Source: Telmatospirillum sp. (GTDB lineage Bacteria > Pseudomonadota > Alphaproteobacteria > Rhodospirillales > Magnetospirillaceae). Taken from it: DNA of 56,320 nucleotides. The notes beneath the pieces were generated by a model that saw only the letters and a list, made by a program, of their open reading frames with translations, searched no databases and was not told where the DNA came from. Where the stretch lies: positions 1-56,320 of the forward strand of contig JARLJB010000251.1 of the NCBI GenBank assembly GCA_031291415.1. Reading direction: 5' to 3'. Positions 41,943 through 51,027 of the stretch are shown one piece after another (position 1 is the stretch's first letter; the number at the start of each line of letters is the position of its first letter). Position numbers and translations under genes: made by a program.

Positions 41943-44312
41943 TCAGTTGGTCCGCAATGCATTCAGAATGGATGGATAGTCAAATTTCTTCGTTAGGCTG
42001 ATTAATACTTTATGCAATTTCCGGTCATACGAAGAAATATTTTCGATAACGTGCGCTATGCGCTGTTTTTCCAGGCTTTCCAGCGCATTTTTCAAGTCGT
42101 TGCGGATTTCATCCGGCAGGACCGATAGCATTTCCGCCGTCAATACAACGGCTTTCTCAGGCACGGACTGACGTCGATAAGTGTACCGCACGCCCAGGTG
42201 CTTGGACAGGCACTCGAATATTTCGTGGAAGCGATAAGGCTTACGCAAAAAATCGTCCAGTCCGGCGTCCAGCATCTCTTCGCGCTGCTCCATGAAGGCG
42301 GACGCGGTGACGGCGACGATCTTGACATCCCTGCCGCCGGGAAGACTGCGCAGAATCTTCGTCGCCTTCAGCCCATCCATGACCGGCATCCGGCGATCCA
42401 TCCAGATGAAATGCGGCCGCCAGCTCTGAAACAGCTCGATTCCCTGCAAGCCGTTCTCGGCCACTTTGACCTGGAAGCCGACGGACTCCATCAACTGTCT
42501 CAACAGCACCTGGTTCTCCAGCGAGTCTTCGACAACCAGAATGCGGTATTCCGGCTGGCCGGGAGCCAGCCCCACCACGTCTTCCTTGCCCATCTCGTTG
42601 GTTTTGGCGATGTCGGCGGCGGCGGCGGTCTTCAGCGGCAATTCGACGCGAAACAGCGACCCATTGCCCAGTTCGCTTCGCAGGCTGATCTTACCGCCCA
42701 TGAGCTGTACGAACTGATGCGTGATGGCCAGTCCCAGTCCGCTTCCCTTGTTGCTCCCCTGTTCATCGAGTTGGGTGAAGGGCTCAAAGATGCGTTCCCG
42801 ATCCTCCGGCGCGATGCCGGGACCGGAATCCTCGACTTCGATCAGTAAAATGGAGTCAGGCCGGTCGGAGGTTCCCAGCCGGATGGTCACGCCGCCCTCA
42901 CGGGTGAACTTGATGGCGTTGCCCACCAGATTGATCAGCATTTGGCGCAAGCGGGCTTCGTCTCCGACGATATAGCGCGGAAAGGCCGAGGACTGGTCGA
43001 TCAGCAGCCGCAACCCCTTCTCGCGGGCGCGCACCTCCATCATCTCGATGACGTCGCGCACCATGCCGCCCAAGTCGAACGAGACGTCATCCAACTGCAG
43101 CCGTCCGGCCTCGATCTTGGCCATTTCCAGGACGTCGTTGATCAGCGCCAGCAGGTGTTCGCCGCTACGGCTGATGATGTCGAGGCTGGCGCTCTGGCTC
43201 TCGGACAGAGCCGGATCCCTTAGCATCATGCTGGAAAAGCCGAGAATGGCATTCAACGGCGTGCGTAATTCGTGACTCATATTGGCCAGAAACACGCTCT
43301 TGGCCTTATTGGCGGCTTCCGCCGCATTGCGGGCCAGGACCAGATCCGCCGTGCGCTGCTGCACCACTTCCTCGAGGTGGTCCTTGTAGTGCCGGAGCTC
43401 TTCCTCCGCCCGTTTGCGCTCGGTGACGTCGTCATAAATGCCCAGCACGCCGATGATCTCGTTGTCCCGATTGCGCAACGGAACCTTGGCGGTGCGAACC
43501 CAGGTCGTCCGGCCATCGGACGTGGCGATCGGTTCGTCATAGAACGGCTTGGCCAGGCCCGTCTCGATGACGTTGCGGTCATCCTGGCGATACATCTCTG
43601 CCTGATCCGTCCACGCCATCTGGGAGTCGTCCTGGCCGATCACCTCCGCCGGGCCGTTTTTCCCGGCATCGGCGGCGAAAACAGGGTTGCAGCCCAGATA
43701 GCGGAGGTCCCGATCCTTCCAGAACACCCGGATGGGCGCTGTATCGATGATGGTTTGCAGCAAATGCCGCGATTCGCGCAGTTCCCGGTTCGTCTTCTCC
43801 TGGTTGGCCCGAGCGAGCCCCATATCCCCGATCAATCGGGCCAGGCGGGTAAAGAAATCCATCATCGCCCGCACTTTATCTTCGCCAAAGACGGGTGCTC
43901 TGGTCAGAGCCTGAAGATAACATTCCCTGTCGAAACCGAACTCGTCGGCCTGGCGCATGAAATAGTCTCTATCCGGTTCCTCGAAGAAAAACTGTCCAGT
44001 AAAGAAATTTCCGACATGCTCTCCCCCGATGATGATCGGTACAGCAACATCAACCAGTCCATTCTTACATTTATAAACGTTATATTTTTCCCCGCTTTTC
44101 AACTGTCCGGCCAGGACAGTATCGCTTTCCCGGCAACGCATCGCCGTCAAAGGATTTCTTCTATGAAATTGGGTGCAGATATCCTGCCATCCGGTGGCGA
44201 CCAGGATGTCTCCGTCCAGGTCGAGCACCGCCGTCACCGCGCCTGTCAGCATGGTGAAGCTCTCGCAGAGAGCCTGCAATTCGCTGACGGGGATAAGCTC
44301 GGAAAATTTCAT
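41943..44312 (-). CDS. Hybrid sensor histidine kinase with PocR domain
   Basis: A 789-residue soluble sensor. Residues about 1-165 resemble the PocR ligand-binding domain (small-hydrocarbon sensing, with Cys-rich CRESDTVL and YKCKNGLVD). A PAS domain at about 190-310 comes next, then HisKA with FLANMSHELRTPLNAILGFS near 347. The ATPase domain has a G-rich box NKGSGLGLAITHQF, and a C-terminal receiver has the Asp in IWMDRRMPVMDGLK near 640. No transmembrane segment is seen, so the signal is cytosolic. Coupled to the GGDEF-EAL gene. Confidence 0.93.
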   Translation of the reverse strand: MKFSELIPVSELQALCESFTMLTGAVTAVLDLDGDILVATGWQDICTQFHRRNPLTAMRCRESDTVLAGQLKSGEKYNVYKCKNGLVDVAVPIIIGGEHVGNFFTGQFFFEEPDRDYFMRQADEFGFDRECYLQALTRAPVFGEDKVRAMMDFFTRLARLIGDMGLARANQEKTNRELRESRHLLQTIIDTAPIRVFWKDRDLRYLGCNPVFAADAGKNGPAEVIGQDDSQMAWTDQAEMYRQDDRNVIETGLAKPFYDEPIATSDGRTTWVRTAKVPLRNRDNEIIGVLGIYDDVTERKRAEEELRHYKDHLEEVVQQRTADLVLARNAAEAANKAKSVFLANMSHELRTPLNAILGFSSMMLRDPALSESQSASLDIISRSGEHLLALINDVLEMAKIEAGRLQLDDVSFDLGGMVRDVIEMMEVRAREKGLRLLIDQSSAFPRYIVGDEARLRQMLINLVGNAIKFTREGGVTIRLGTSDRPDSILLIEVEDSGPGIAPEDRERIFEPFTQLDEQGSNKGSGLGLAITHQFVQLMGGKISLRSELGNGSLFRVELPLKTAAAADIAKTNEMGKEDVVGLAPGQPEYRILVVEDSLENQVLLRQLMESVGFQVKVAENGLQGIELFQSWRPHFIWMDRRMPVMDGLKATKILRSLPGGRDVKIVAVTASAFMEQREEMLDAGLDDFLRKPYRFHEIFECLSKHLGVRYTYRRQSVPEKAVVLTAEMLSVLPDEIRNDLKNALESLEKQRIAHVIENISSYDRKLHKVLISLTKKFDYPSILNALRTN

Positions 44313-44344
44313 TTTACCCTCGCTCTCGGCAAGGATTGTTCCCG

Positions 44345-44367
44345 CAGACAGGTTAGTCCAACTTCCA
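44345..44367. repeat. 23-bp direct repeat, right copy
   Basis: CAGACAGGTTAGTCCAACTTCCA, one mismatch from 39725-39747. On the minus strand it reads as the codons Trp-Lys-Leu-Asp-stop, the same C-terminus as the GGDEF-EAL protein, yet no such gene is present here. It lies just upstream of the sensor kinase start. Confidence 0.7.
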
Positions 44368-44452
44368 CATCCGCAAAAGCCGCATCGGCGAGGGTTGGAA
44401 AACCGAAGATGTCAGGAGAGATTCAGGCGAGGCGTGGGCCGCTCTGAACCGG

Positions 44453-45139
44453 TCAGAACGGCGAAATTCCGAACAGACTTTGATGCGCCGCCAGCATCAG
44501 ACCGTAGAGTACCAGGCCGCCGATCACCGGAACAGCGAGTGCCCGGCCGGTGACGTGGGCGCGTCCCTGGAGGATCGCCAGGAACGGCAGATGGGACGTC
44601 TGTGCCGCCAGTCGCGTCCATAGGGCGGGATCCTCCTGGCGTTTCCGGGCATCCTGCAAAATCGTTCCCCCCAACGCCAAGCCGGAGACCGAGCCGAACA
44701 TGATGAGTGAGGAAAGGTCGCCGGCCGCCAAAAGATGCAAGATGGCGGTAAGGCCGATGCCCCACATCATCGGATGGCGGGTGACGGCCAGAATGCCGTG
44801 CGGCGGTTCGACGATGCTATCAGCCCGATGGATCAGCAACGTCGGATTGTCCGGTCGCAAGCCGCCGACCAGGAGAATCAAGGCGACCGGCATCAGGCCG
44901 ACGGTCAGCCAGCGCGCCGCCCGGGTTTCTGGCCACAGCGGCAGGAACGGCGTGTCGGCATAAGCAAAGATCAGCCAAACCAGACAAGCGACCGACAGGG
45001 CGGAATAGAGCCCGAGATAGGCGCCGCGCCCAAGGCGGGCGATCAACCAGGGCCGCAGGCGGGTGCTGGAGACGCCCAGATGGCTGCCGACGAAGGCGGC
45101 GGCGGCCAGGATCAGGGGGATCAGATCGGGCGTGTCCAT
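44453..45139 (-). CDS. NnrU-family membrane protein
   Basis: A 228-residue protein with about six hydrophobic helices and the NnrU/methyltransferase-like motif ILAVTRHPMMWGIGL near residue 120. Family members accompany denitrification genes or act as isoprenylcysteine-type enzymes; no denitrification genes are seen here. ATG at 45139 (MDTPDLIPL) gives a start in a hydrophobic helix, preferred over the longer frame. It follows folD on the same strand by 7 bp and is probably cotranscribed. Confidence 0.82.
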   Translation of the reverse strand: MDTPDLIPLILAAAAFVGSHLGVSSTRLRPWLIARLGRGAYLGLYSALSVACLVWLIFAYADTPFLPLWPETRAARWLTVGLMPVALILLVGGLRPDNPTLLIHRADSIVEPPHGILAVTRHPMMWGIGLTAILHLLAAGDLSSLIMFGSVSGLALGGTILQDARKRQEDPALWTRLAAQTSHLPFLAILQGRAHVTGRALAVPVIGGLVLYGLMLAAHQSLFGISPF

Positions 45140-45146
45140 GGATCGC

Positions 45147-46043
45147 TCACAGGACTTCCTGGAATGGCAGGCCGTGCAGACGGCAACAGGCCTCGACGAC
45201 ATTGCGCAGCAGGATGGCGATCGTCATCGGCCCGACGCCACCGGGAACCGGAGTGATGGCGCCGGCGACGCGGACAGCTTCGGCAAAAGCGACATCGCCG
45301 ACCAGCTTGGTTTTCCCGGGTTCGGCGGCGGGGATGCGGTTGATGCCGACGTCGAGCACCAGGGCACCCGGCTTGATCCAATCGCCCCGGATCATTTCCG
45401 GCCGCCCGACGGCGGCGACCAGGATGTCGGCGCGACGGCATTCGCCGGCCAGGTCCTGGGTCCGCGAATGGGCAATGGTGACGGTAGCCGATTCTCTGAG
45501 GAGAAGCTGCGCCATCGGCTTTCCGACGATATTCGACCGGCCGACGACGATGGCCCGCTTGCCTGCCAGGCTTCCCAGTTCACGCTTGGCCAGCAACAGG
45601 CAGCCAAGCGGCGTGCAGGGGATCAGCGCGGCGCCGCCGGTGACCAGGCGGCCGACGTTGAAGGGATGGAAGCCGTCGACGTCCTTGGCCGGATGGATCG
45701 CTTCCAGGATCTTCTGCGCATCGATCTGCGGCGGCAGCGGGAGTTGCACGAGAATGCCATGCACGGTGGGATCGAGGTTGAGTCGCTCGACCAGGGCCAA
45801 AAGCTCCACTTCGGTGGTCTCGGCCGGCAGATAATGTTCAAAGGAGGCGATCCCCACCTCTTTGGCGCGCTTGTTCTTGTTGCGAACATAGACCTGACTG
45901 GCCGGATCGGCGCCGACCAGAATGACGGCCAAGCCAGGGACCGGGACACCGCCGGTCGCCTTCAGCGTCTCGACGCGGGCGGCGACGGCGGCCCGGACCT
46001 CGGCGGCGACGGCGTTGCCGTCAATGATCTTCGCTTCGCTCAT
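45147..46043 (-). CDS. folD: Methylene-tetrahydrofolate dehydrogenase/cyclohydrolase
   Basis: Bifunctional enzyme of one-carbon metabolism that converts methylene-THF to formyl-THF using NADP. The 298 residues match the family. Family motifs are [32 protein letters not shown] and [17 protein letters not shown]. The catalytic Lys lies in [16 protein letters not shown] at 46043 follows GAGGACAAG. It overlaps the preceding DUF167 gene by 4 bp, forming an operon yggT-DUF167-folD-nnrU. Confidence 0.96.
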   Translation of the reverse strand: MSEAKIIDGNAVAAEVRAAVAARVETLKATGGVPVPGLAVILVGADPASQVYVRNKNKRAKEVGIASFEHYLPAETTEVELLALVERLNLDPTVHGILVQLPLPPQIDAQKILEAIHPAKDVDGFHPFNVGRLVTGGAALIPCTPLGCLLLAKRELGSLAGKRAIVVGRSNIVGKPMAQLLLRESATVTIAHSRTQDLAGECRRADILVAAVGRPEMIRGDWIKPGALVLDVGINRIPAAEPGKTKLVGDVAFAEAVRVAGAITPVPGGVGPMTIAILLRNVVEACCRLHGLPFQEVL

Positions 46044-46390
46044 CTTGTCCTCACACAATCGTTCAGCAGGCGCCGCATATCGTCGGCGTCATTTTCGATG
46101 AAAAGCACTTTGCGCCGGTCGGTGGCCCCGGCCACGATGGAGATCGATCGCTTGGCGATCTTCCAGCTCTTGGCCAACAGGTCGATCAACGCCTTGTTGG
46201 CCTTGCCATCCTCGGGCACCGCAGTGACCGACACTTTCAAAATGCCACCGCCATCGGCTTCGACGGCGACCCCCTCGATACGGTTGCGAGAGGCTTTCGG
46301 TGTCAGCTTGACCGCCAGGCGACAGCCCCCGGCGACGACGGTCAGGGGGCTTTCCGGCGGTCCGTCGGCAATTGGACGATCACAAACCAC
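46040..46390 (-). CDS. DUF167 (YggU) family protein
   Basis: A 116-residue alpha/beta protein of the YggU family, seen as [37 protein letters not shown] and [20 protein letters not shown]. It starts at GTG 46390, overlapping the yggT gene by 11 bp. Its function is unknown, though it commonly sits next to yggT and pyrroline reductase genes. Here it overlaps folD, so it is part of a tight operon. Confidence 0.85.
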   Translation of the reverse strand: MVCDRPIADGPPESPLTVVAGGCRLAVKLTPKASRNRIEGVAVEADGGGILKVSVTAVPEDGKANKALIDLLAKSWKIAKRSISIVAGATDRRKVLFIENDADDMRRLLNDCVRTR

Positions 46391-46676
46391 GGGCGAGCAT
46401 CGGCAGATACATCTGGATCAGCCACAGGATGAAAAACAGGGCGATCGGCGACAGGTCGACGGCACCGGTGTTGGGAATGATCCGCCGCAACGGACGCAAC
46501 GCCGGCTCGGTGATCCGGTAAAGCGTGTCCACCACCATATAGACGACGCGATTGTGCGTGTTGAGGACGTTAAAAGCGACGAGCCAACTCATCACGATGG
46601 ACGCCAGCACGATCAGCTTGAACAGTTCGATGGCGTAATTGACCACGATGATAAGCGGCATCAGGACGTCGTGCAT
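46380..46676 (-). CDS. YggT-family membrane protein
   Basis: A 98-residue membrane protein with two hydrophobic helices: VLMPLIIVVNYAIELFKLIV near the start and DLSPIALFFILWLIQMYLP at the end, joined by a loop with TEPALRPLRRIIP. ATG at 46676 follows a GAGG stretch. Members are associated with osmotic shock tolerance and cell division, but the mechanism is unknown. It heads the operon with DUF167, folD and nnrU. Confidence 0.85.
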   Translation of the reverse strand: MHDVLMPLIIVVNYAIELFKLIVLASIVMSWLVAFNVLNTHNRVVYMVVDTLYRITEPALRPLRRIIPNTGAVDLSPIALFFILWLIQMYLPMLARGL

Positions 46677-46865
46677 GGCTGCAGCCTCGGAGGATTTCAA
46701 ACGGAGGGTACCCTAGCGGCAGCGGCCTGTTCCTGCAAGAGGGGTGCCGACAAGGAATTTCGGCAATCGACACCCTGGTCCGGCGCGAAAATCGCTCCCT
46801 CGCGCCGCCGCCAGACTCGGGCTTGACAACGGACAGGCCTTTCCCCATTATCCGCCTCCTCATAA

Positions 46866-46941
46866 GGGGCCGTAGCTCAGCTGGGAGAGCGACGCGTTCG
46901 CAATGCGTAGGTCAGGAGTTCGATCCTCCTCGGCTCCACCA
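46866..46941 (+). tRNA. tRNA-Ala, anticodon CGC
   Basis: Cloverleaf of 76 nt including encoded CCA. The acceptor arm GGGGCCG/CGGCTCC contains the G3-U70 pair that identifies alanine tRNA. The anticodon loop TTCGCAA gives CGC, reading GCG codons. T-arm AGGAGTTCGATCCTCCT is complete. It stands alone, divergent from the yggT operon. Confidence 0.97.
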
Positions 46942-47170
46942 AAGTTTCCCGGAAAAAGCAACGCGTTACACGATGCCGTGTGACGCGTTGTTTTGCATTT
47001 GGCGGCAGTGTTGCGCAAACCGTGTGTGGGAGTTCTGTGGCAAGGAAACGCCCGGAATTGCCAGCAGGGCGAAAGCCTGTGGTGTTCCCCGTTTTTCTTA
47101 TGCCCTCAAGAAGCCGGCAGGGCCATCCGGCCCCGGGAGCGGGGCGCGTCAGATTTGACGCACGCGGATC
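46942..47170. repeat. Gap after tRNA-Ala with a repeat relic
   Basis: About 230 bp without a gene. Near its end, GCGCGTCAGATTTGACGCAC at 47145-47164 is the exact reverse complement of 34127-34146, the hairpin module of the composite repeat family. It may act as terminator for the convergent secreted-protein gene. Confidence 0.5.
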
Positions 47171-47800
47171 TTAATGATGTTCGCGGCAATTCGGATCGCG
47201 GGCATCGTCGCACGGATGGCCCTGTCCCGGCTCGTGGCCTGCTTGCGGCGCCTGACGGGTTGGTTGGCTCTGCTGTGGCGGTTGCTGAGGCGTCCCACCC
47301 GACTGCGGCTGATTCATCTGTCGGTTCTGCTGTGGCGGTTCCTGGTGATACTGCGGAGCTTGCTGTTGTCCCGGATCATGACGCTCACGCTCGTGCTGTT
47401 CCTCCCGTCCCTCTCTGTGCTCGCCCGGCCCGATAAACAATTGGAATAACGGCATTGCCGGCCTTCCAGCCTGTGCCTGGATATCGCCGATAACCCGATT
47501 GATGTCTTGAGACATCTGTTGGGCGACGGGCACCCATTGAGAATTTTGAGCGGAAACCTGATAGATCGTCTGGCTTACCACGTCGGCCGCCGGCTGTCCG
47601 AATTCAAGGATTCGGTGGGCGATATGGGTTATTCTCTCGCCATACCATGGTGTGTTGATCGCCTGCATGGCGTCCGCCGTCTCGGCGGAAAGCCGCGATA
47701 AGACGTTCTCTTCCTGTGGGGCAGGGGCATATTGGGCCTTGGCGGGCATCCCAGCCGACAAGGCGGCAGCCAAGACCATGGCGACAATGGTGGTTCTCAA
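47171..47800 (-). CDS. Exported Gln/Pro/His-rich protein, TTG start
   Basis: A 209-residue protein with a signal peptide (MRTTIVAMVLAAALSAGMPA, then KA-QYA). Residues about 30-120 form a helical domain (for example ISRLSAETADAMQAI-like helices near 33), followed by a low-complexity C-terminal 80 residues rich in Gln, Pro, Glu and His, ending in CREHH. The start is TTG at 47800, positioned 8 nt after AGGAG. No domain recognised. The His-rich end could bind metal, but this is not shown. Confidence 0.68.
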   Translation of the reverse strand: MRTTIVAMVLAAALSAGMPAKAQYAPAPQEENVLSRLSAETADAMQAINTPWYGERITHIAHRILEFGQPAADVVSQTIYQVSAQNSQWVPVAQQMSQDINRVIGDIQAQAGRPAMPLFQLFIGPGEHREGREEQHERERHDPGQQQAPQYHQEPPQQNRQMNQPQSGGTPQQPPQQSQPTRQAPQAGHEPGQGHPCDDARDPNCREHH

Positions 47801-47903
47801 CTTGGGGGCTCCTGTTCCTGCTTGCCGGTGAAGTCTAGCACCAGCCGATATGAAATGGGCGATTTCCAGCCTGGCCGTAAATGTAGCTTATGCGGGATAA
47901 ACG

Positions 47904-48263
47904 ATGACCATTGAAGCGTGCGAGGCCGCCCTTCGGGCAGCCATTCTCACCGGCGACATTGCCGGTCTTGACGATCTGCTTGCCGCGGATCTCATTTTCA
48001 CGGATCAAAACGGCCGGTGTTGGAGCAAGGCCGACGATCTTGCGGCGCATCGGTCGGGGATCTTGAAGATTTCCCGGCTTGACTTTAGCGACCGGCAGAT
48101 CCGGCCATTGGGCGACAATGCCGCCGTGGTCGTTGTTGTCGCTGATATCGCCGGTCGTCACGACGGGCGCGATTTCGCCGGAACTCTTCGCTATACACGT
48201 GTGTGGCGTGGCGATGGCGGAGTCTGGCGCATCGCCGCCGCCCATTGTTCCGCCGTCGTCTGA
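47904..48263 (+). CDS. NTF2-like/DUF4440 family protein
   Basis: A 119-residue single-domain protein of the NTF2-like fold. The N-terminal helix IEACEAALRAAILTGDIAGL leads into LLAADLIFTDQNGR and a beta sheet that ends WRIAAAHCSAVV, the usual DUF4440 pattern. Members bind small hydrophobic ligands or act as accessory isomerases; no active-site residues can be assigned. Single gene. Confidence 0.78.
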   Translation: MTIEACEAALRAAILTGDIAGLDDLLAADLIFTDQNGRCWSKADDLAAHRSGILKISRLDFSDRQIRPLGDNAAVVVVVADIAGRHDGRDFAGTLRYTRVWRGDGGVWRIAAAHCSAVV

Positions 48264-48385
48264 GGTGGCCGGCGTCGTTGTCGTCATGGTAGCGCGACAC
48301 TTCGCCATTGTATCTTTACGGTTCCCGTAAGACATTGTTTTCGTGGTCCGATAGATGAGGCGTCGTGCGGCTGGCAGGGGCGATC

Positions 48386-48751
48386 ATGGAAGAGGAAAAC
48401 GAACAGATCCTGCCACCGGAATACGCTCCCAATGTTCTGGTGGTGATGGCGCGCGGGCGCGCCGAAGGGTTGTGGCGGCCGGCCGGCGGATCGGTTTCGG
48501 CGGTCGATCTGACGTTGCCGCAGGAACTGGCGGATCGGCTTGGCCAATGGTCGCTGGCCTTTACCGACGCCACCCGTGACGAAAGCGATCCCGGGCGTCC
48601 GGCCGTACTGGCAAGGTTCACTGCCGATGGTTTGAACCTCGCCCGGGAAGTCCAGGCCGCCCTGGGCGACGCTTATGAAATCCTCTTTTTCGACGAGGCG
48701 AAACTGGAAGCCGATGGCTATCTCACCGACTATCTCTATCCGGTCGTCTAG
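48386..48751 (+). CDS. Small protein of unknown function
   Basis: A 121-residue acidic soluble protein. ATG at 48386 follows AGGGGCG and starts MEEENEQILPPEY; an upstream GTG would add seven residues. The sequence has an alpha/beta appearance (LVVMARGRAEGLWRPAGGSV, then DAYEILFFDEAKLEADGYLT). No family recognised. It lies just before the 3' end of the convergent PAS/LuxR regulator gene. Confidence 0.6.
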   Translation: MEEENEQILPPEYAPNVLVVMARGRAEGLWRPAGGSVSAVDLTLPQELADRLGQWSLAFTDATRDESDPGRPAVLARFTADGLNLAREVQAALGDAYEILFFDEAKLEADGYLTDYLYPVV

Positions 48752-48800
48752 ATCGGCAGTCTCGCCTTGAAGAAGCAAAGCTGTCTCAATAACTTCGGGG

Positions 48801-50099
48801 TCATCCTGAAGCTTTCAGGAAGGTGAAGAGATTCACGTCCTTGCCGCTGAGGCTCAATTTTCGGCGGATGTTCTTACGGTGCGACTGCACTGTCTCGACC
48901 GAAAGATTGAGAGCCTCGGCGATGTCCTTCGTCCGGCTTCCTGACTGGATGAATTGGCAAATCTTGAATTCGGTGGGCGTCAGCGACAGCAGGCGCGCGT
49001 CGCCGCCGCCCGAATCGTCGTAAAGGCGCATGAGCTGATCGCTCAGCAGCCCGGCGTAGCCCCGGCGCACGGCCGGATCGTCGGCGCTCTGCACATATTT
49101 CAGCGTCGGCAACAGCGTCGTCTCGACGGCGTGGGCGATCGACCGCTGGGACTCCTTGCGCTCGCTCTCGATGCTGCTGAGGACGTTGCGGAGCGTGATG
49201 TTCATTTCCTCCAGCCGCGCGGTTTTCTGTTCCAGCTCCGCCGTGCGGGCGCGCACGTTTTCTTCGAGCGTCACCCTGTACCGGACATGGCCGGTGATGT
49301 CGGTGAGCAGGAAAAGGTAGTTCGAAGAGGCCAGCGACACCGACGAGAACGGAGCAATGCGCATCTCGAGAAAGACCGTTCCGTCACGGATGCCGATCTC
49401 GTGCGCCGCGTCCGGTGGATAGAGGGCCAGGACCTCGGCCATCGTCCCGCCTTTGAGGTCGAGAATCTCCCAGACGGTGGTGTGGTCCGGCGACGGTTCA
49501 CCCAGGAAAAAGCGGGCCGCCTTGTTGACTTCTTCGACCCGGCCCCGCGCATCCGTCACCAGGACCAGGTCCGATGTCGTGGCGAAAATGTTCTCGAACT
49601 TGTTCTTCTGTAAGGTCAGCTGCCGGTTGCTGGCGTCCAGCCGGGCAAGCGCCTCCTGTTGTGACAGGGCCGTCCAGTGGCCGATCAGCAGCGTGTCCAG
49701 CGCGTCGGCGTAACGGCGCAAAATGTCCGTCGCCGCAAGGGTGCGGTCCGCCGGGGCGTTCATCTCGTGCAGCAGGTCCTCGACGGAATGAACCAGGGTC
49801 TTGAAGCAGCCCAGGAACATCTCCGCGGTTACGCCGCGGAAGCGATGGCGTTGCGACATGGCGAGGACGTCCTCGGCCCAGCCATCCTGTCGCCGCAACA
49901 GGGAGGCGAAATCCCCAAGGTCGCGCCGGGCCCGCAGTTCCGTCCATAGCGGCTGCAAAAAGCCCTGATAGGAAAGGATGCAGTCCTCCTTCTTGGCCGT
50001 GGTGAGAAGCAGATATCCGGCACGGTTCATGTGCTCGGTCCACTTGACCAAGAACGGTTCCACCAGTCCTTCGAGGGCCAGGAGCATCTCCCGGGGCAT
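48801..50099 (-). CDS. PAS-domain LuxR-type regulator of the molybdoenzyme operon
   Basis: A 432-residue cytosolic regulator. Residues about 1-150 are a helical domain of unknown type, about 170-270 a PAS domain (IFATTSDLVLVTDARGRVEE), then a coiled coil with ETTLLPTLKYV-like helices. The C-terminal LuxR helix-turn-helix has LTPTEFKICQFIQSGSRT and the recognition helix TKDIAEALNLSVETVQSHR. It has no receiver domain, so the signal probably binds the N-terminal or PAS part. It diverges from the TorD-like gene across a 325-bp gap with an operator-like palindrome. Confidence 0.87.
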   Translation of the reverse strand: MPREMLLALEGLVEPFLVKWTEHMNRAGYLLLTTAKKEDCILSYQGFLQPLWTELRARRDLGDFASLLRRQDGWAEDVLAMSQRHRFRGVTAEMFLGCFKTLVHSVEDLLHEMNAPADRTLAATDILRRYADALDTLLIGHWTALSQQEALARLDASNRQLTLQKNKFENIFATTSDLVLVTDARGRVEEVNKAARFFLGEPSPDHTTVWEILDLKGGTMAEVLALYPPDAAHEIGIRDGTVFLEMRIAPFSSVSLASSNYLFLLTDITGHVRYRVTLEENVRARTAELEQKTARLEEMNITLRNVLSSIESERKESQRSIAHAVETTLLPTLKYVQSADDPAVRRGYAGLLSDQLMRLYDDSGGGDARLLSLTPTEFKICQFIQSGSRTKDIAEALNLSVETVQSHRKNIRRKLSLSGKDVNLFTFLKASG

Positions 50100-50424
50100 G
50101 GTCTTCCCTCACGTACCAATTGCGGCGATCAGCTGAGAGCGATTTGGCCCGTCGCCCATTTCTCCAGCTTATACGCCTAAGATAGCGTGCGACAGCGTCC
50201 ATGGCGAAGGCCATCGGAAGAGCTCCACCGGCCAGCCGGGGCTCCCGACGCCATGCGCGTCCGCCTGGCCCCTTGGTCCATCGGGCTCTTGGAACAGGCG
50301 CCAAGAGTTCCGGCAAAATAATGGGGGGGTATCCATCCCCATTATTCCCCCGATAGCTCCTCTGTGAAAGTCATCCGGGCAGCCCATAATCGGCGAAATC
50401 CGAAATGCGCCGGTGGAGCCAAGC
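50100..50424. other. Divergent control region of regulator and molybdoenzyme operon
   Basis: A 325-bp gap. It contains AATAATGGGG at 50317-50326 inverted as CCCCATTATT at 50337-50346, with a 10-bp GGGTATCCAT spacer, about 80 bp before the first operon gene. No other gene or RNA was recognised. Confidence 0.55.
50317..50346. promoter_or_regulatory. Operator-like palindrome upstream of the molybdoenzyme operon
   Basis: Perfect 10-bp arms AATAATGGGG and CCCCATTATT separated by 10 bp. LuxR-type proteins commonly bind such interrupted dyads about 60-100 bp upstream of a start. The adjacent PAS/LuxR regulator is the likely binder (inference). Confidence 0.5.
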
Positions 50425-51027
50425 ATGGACTGGAACGCCATTTTGATCGCCCTGCGGGACTTCTTCTCGGCCCGTGACGGCCGGGCCATGGTCGCCGCTT
50501 GCGCCGTCATGACGGCGACCGGCAAGACGCCGCCTGACCGGGCCTCTGGCCTGCCGCAGGCGGCCGATGAATTGGAATACGCCTTCAACCGCCTGTTCGT
50601 CGGACCCGGTGTGGTTGTCGCGCCGCCCTACGCCTCGGTCTATCTCGACCCCGATTGCCGGCTGATGGGTGAATCGACGCGCCGGGCCGCCGCCGTCTAC
50701 GACGCGCTCGGCCTTTCCTCGTCATTTGACGAAGAGCTGCCCTACGACCATCTCGCCCTGGAACTGGACGCCGTGCTGGCCTTCCGTGTGCTTGGCGCGC
50801 AGGACCAAAGCGCCGAGCTCGATGCCCTATGGCACTATTTCCTGCACGACCACCTCGCCTGTTGGCTGCCGCTGTTCACGGCCAAAGTCATGCAGGCGCC
50901 GGCGCCTCTCCATCCTGAAATCAGCCGCGCGATCGCGTTTCTCTCCGCGTGGCTCGCCGCCGCGATCAAGGATCTTCCGCAGGAGTCTCTCCCGATGACG
51001 CATCAACCAGGAGGTACGGCAGCATGA
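50425..51027 (+). CDS. TorD-family molybdoenzyme chaperone
   Basis: A 200-residue all-helical cytosolic chaperone of the TorD/DmsD family, which binds the Tat signal of a molybdoenzyme and helps cofactor insertion. Family features are EYAFNRLFVGPGVVVAPPYA near residue 50, SVYLDPDCRLMGEST, and LPYDHLALELD followed by HDHLACWLPLF. ATG at 50425 is chosen. It overlaps the Mo-subunit gene by 4 bp, so the chaperone is made first, consistent with its role. Its client is the next gene product. Confidence 0.88.
   Translation: MDWNAILIALRDFFSARDGRAMVAACAVMTATGKTPPDRASGLPQAADELEYAFNRLFVGPGVVVAPPYASVYLDPDCRLMGESTRRAAAVYDALGLSSSFDEELPYDHLALELDAVLAFRVLGAQDQSAELDALWHYFLHDHLACWLPLFTAKVMQAPAPLHPEISRAIAFLSAWLAAAIKDLPQESLPMTHQPGGTAA

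Noticed and set aside
46823-47158. Open frame running through tRNA-Ala
   Set aside because: It crosses a complete tRNA gene and has no protein-like composition.
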